Shown here: positions 14,304 through 14,978 of the stretch, piece after piece | Numbering within the stretch: the first letter of the stretch is position 1 | How the letters are laid out: every line of letters begins with the position of its first letter | NCBI GenBank assembly: GCA_025362415.1 | Contig: JANYGM010000494.1 | Coordinates: 1-14,978, forward strand | Reading direction: 5' to 3' | From: a bacterium | GTDB taxonomy: Bacteria > Bacteroidota > Bacteroidia > Cytophagales > Thermonemataceae | DNA: 14,978 nucleotides | Notes under the pieces: generated by a model | Databases searched by the model: none | Told to the model about the DNA's origin: nothing | The model's input: only the letters and a program-made list of their open reading frames with translations | Program-made: the position numbers and the translations under genes

Positions 14304-14978
14304 ATGAAAAACATCTTACTTATTTTGTTGCTATTCGCCTATATAGGCAATACTTATGCCCAAAACTGCGACCTTACCAAATACAATACAGGTATTGAAA
14401 ATGGCAACAGAATGATGGCACGTAGCCAATATCTAATGGCTATGCAGAAATACGACTCTGCTAAATACGAATGCCCCGAAAAAGCCAAAGAAGTAGAAGA
14501 ATTATTTCAGAAAGTTATTGCTAAAACAACTACTAATAGTTCGTATTTATATTCGCATTTTGGTAATGGCAAATTTATTCTTACCTACAAAAACCGTAAA
14601 TACTTTTTTATAGATAAAAAAGGGAATACAGTAGCTAAATTAGGGCAGTGGGAAGGAGCCAATATAACAAATTTTTATGACTTTTTTAAGGTAGTAAAAG
14701 AAAAGAAAGACTACTATTTAGATACGTTGGGTAATACTTACAGAGCAGCATACAAATTAGAAGATTTAAGCCCCGAAATTATTGCTTTAGATTTACATTA
14801 TCAAGATTTCGGAGAAGTTCCTACTGAAGTATTAAAGAATAAACAACTCAAAATTTTGAACTTGTCTAATAATGGAATAAGCAATTTGCCTGCAGGAATT
14901 TGGGAGCTACAAAATCTGACTTGGCTTAGCTTAAGTAATAATCAAATAGCAGAGCTACCTCCTGAAATTGAGAAATTA
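14304..14978 (+). CDS. secreted leucine-rich-repeat protein with WG-like region (5' part only)
   Basis: An open frame from the ATG at 14304 runs off the window; 225 codons are visible and no stop is seen. The product begins with a signal peptide (MKNILLILLLFAYIGNTYAQ, likely cut after AYA-like NTYA). A short TPR-like helical part follows at about 30-75 (YDSAKYECPEKAKEVEELFQ), then a beta-rich WG-type stretch (YFFIDKKGNTVAKLGQW). From about residue 152 come canonical leucine-rich repeats with period about 23: LKILNLSNNGISNLPAGIWE and LTWLSLSNNQIAELPPEIEK. LRR proteins of this kind usually bind proteins; the ligand is unknown. The leader is three heptads (14281-14301). The C-terminal length and any further domain lie outside the window. 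Confidence 0.85.
   Translation, partial: MKNILLILLLFAYIGNTYAQNCDLTKYNTGIENGNRMMARSQYLMAMQKYDSAKYECPEKAKEVEELFQKVIAKTTTNSSYLYSHFGNGKFILTYKNRKYFFIDKKGNTVAKLGQWEGANITNFYDFFKVVKEKKDYYLDTLGNTYRAAYKLEDLSPEIIALDLHYQDFGEVPTEVLKNKQLKILNLSNNGISNLPAGIWELQNLTWLSLSNNQIAELPPEIEKL

Overview
The window reads as chromosomal DNA of a low-GC member of the Bacteroidota, most likely a Cytophagales-type bacterium; a Bernardetia- or Microscilla-like relative is an inference only. The basis is the promoter style (copies of the -7 box TAnnTTTG, as TATATTTG at 1-8, 7365-7372, 8439-8446 and 10725-10732), AT-rich leaders without clear Shine-Dalgarno sites, and typical Bacteroidota gene forms: short RsmI, periplasmic TPR plus SpoIIE-type phosphatase fusion, type II NADH dehydrogenase, and an Eco57I-like restriction-modification fusion.

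Layout. 1-402: rpsT (ribosomal protein S20) with its promoter and terminator. 403-713: a gene-free stretch holding a MITE-like pair of palindromes, a 15-A tract and a heptad-repeat leader. 714-1694: E1 beta subunit of pyruvate dehydrogenase, ending at a perfect 18-bp hairpin shared with the convergent gene on its right. 1760-7347 (minus strand): a two-gene accessory operon. Its first gene encodes a 610-aa protein with a probable C-terminal HEPN domain (RNEIIH motif). Its second encodes a single-chain type IIG-like restriction-modification enzyme of about 1243 aa (PD-(D/E)xK nuclease, N6-adenine methylase motifs, target-recognition region). This is probably a defence island, and the enzyme carries an in-frame cluster of G/C-run palindromic repeats. 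7341-7571: an intergenic region with an apparent small-RNA gene on the plus strand (promoter, structured body, strong terminator). 7593-8333 (minus): rsmI.

The plus-strand run from 8475 holds a TPR/SpoIIE phosphatase sensor, ndh (type II NADH dehydrogenase), rodA (cell-wall SEDS polymerase), a DUF502 membrane protein and the 5' part of a secreted WG/LRR protein that runs off the window. These are mostly separate housekeeping units; only DUF502 and the LRR gene are close enough (25 nt) to look co-transcribed.

The most interesting items are: the HEPN plus type IIG pair; the palindromic repeats translated inside the methylase; the unannotated small-RNA candidate at about 7379-7530; and period-7 tandem repeats (TTCAnAA-like) that lie directly in front of several unrelated start codons and help choose the starts.
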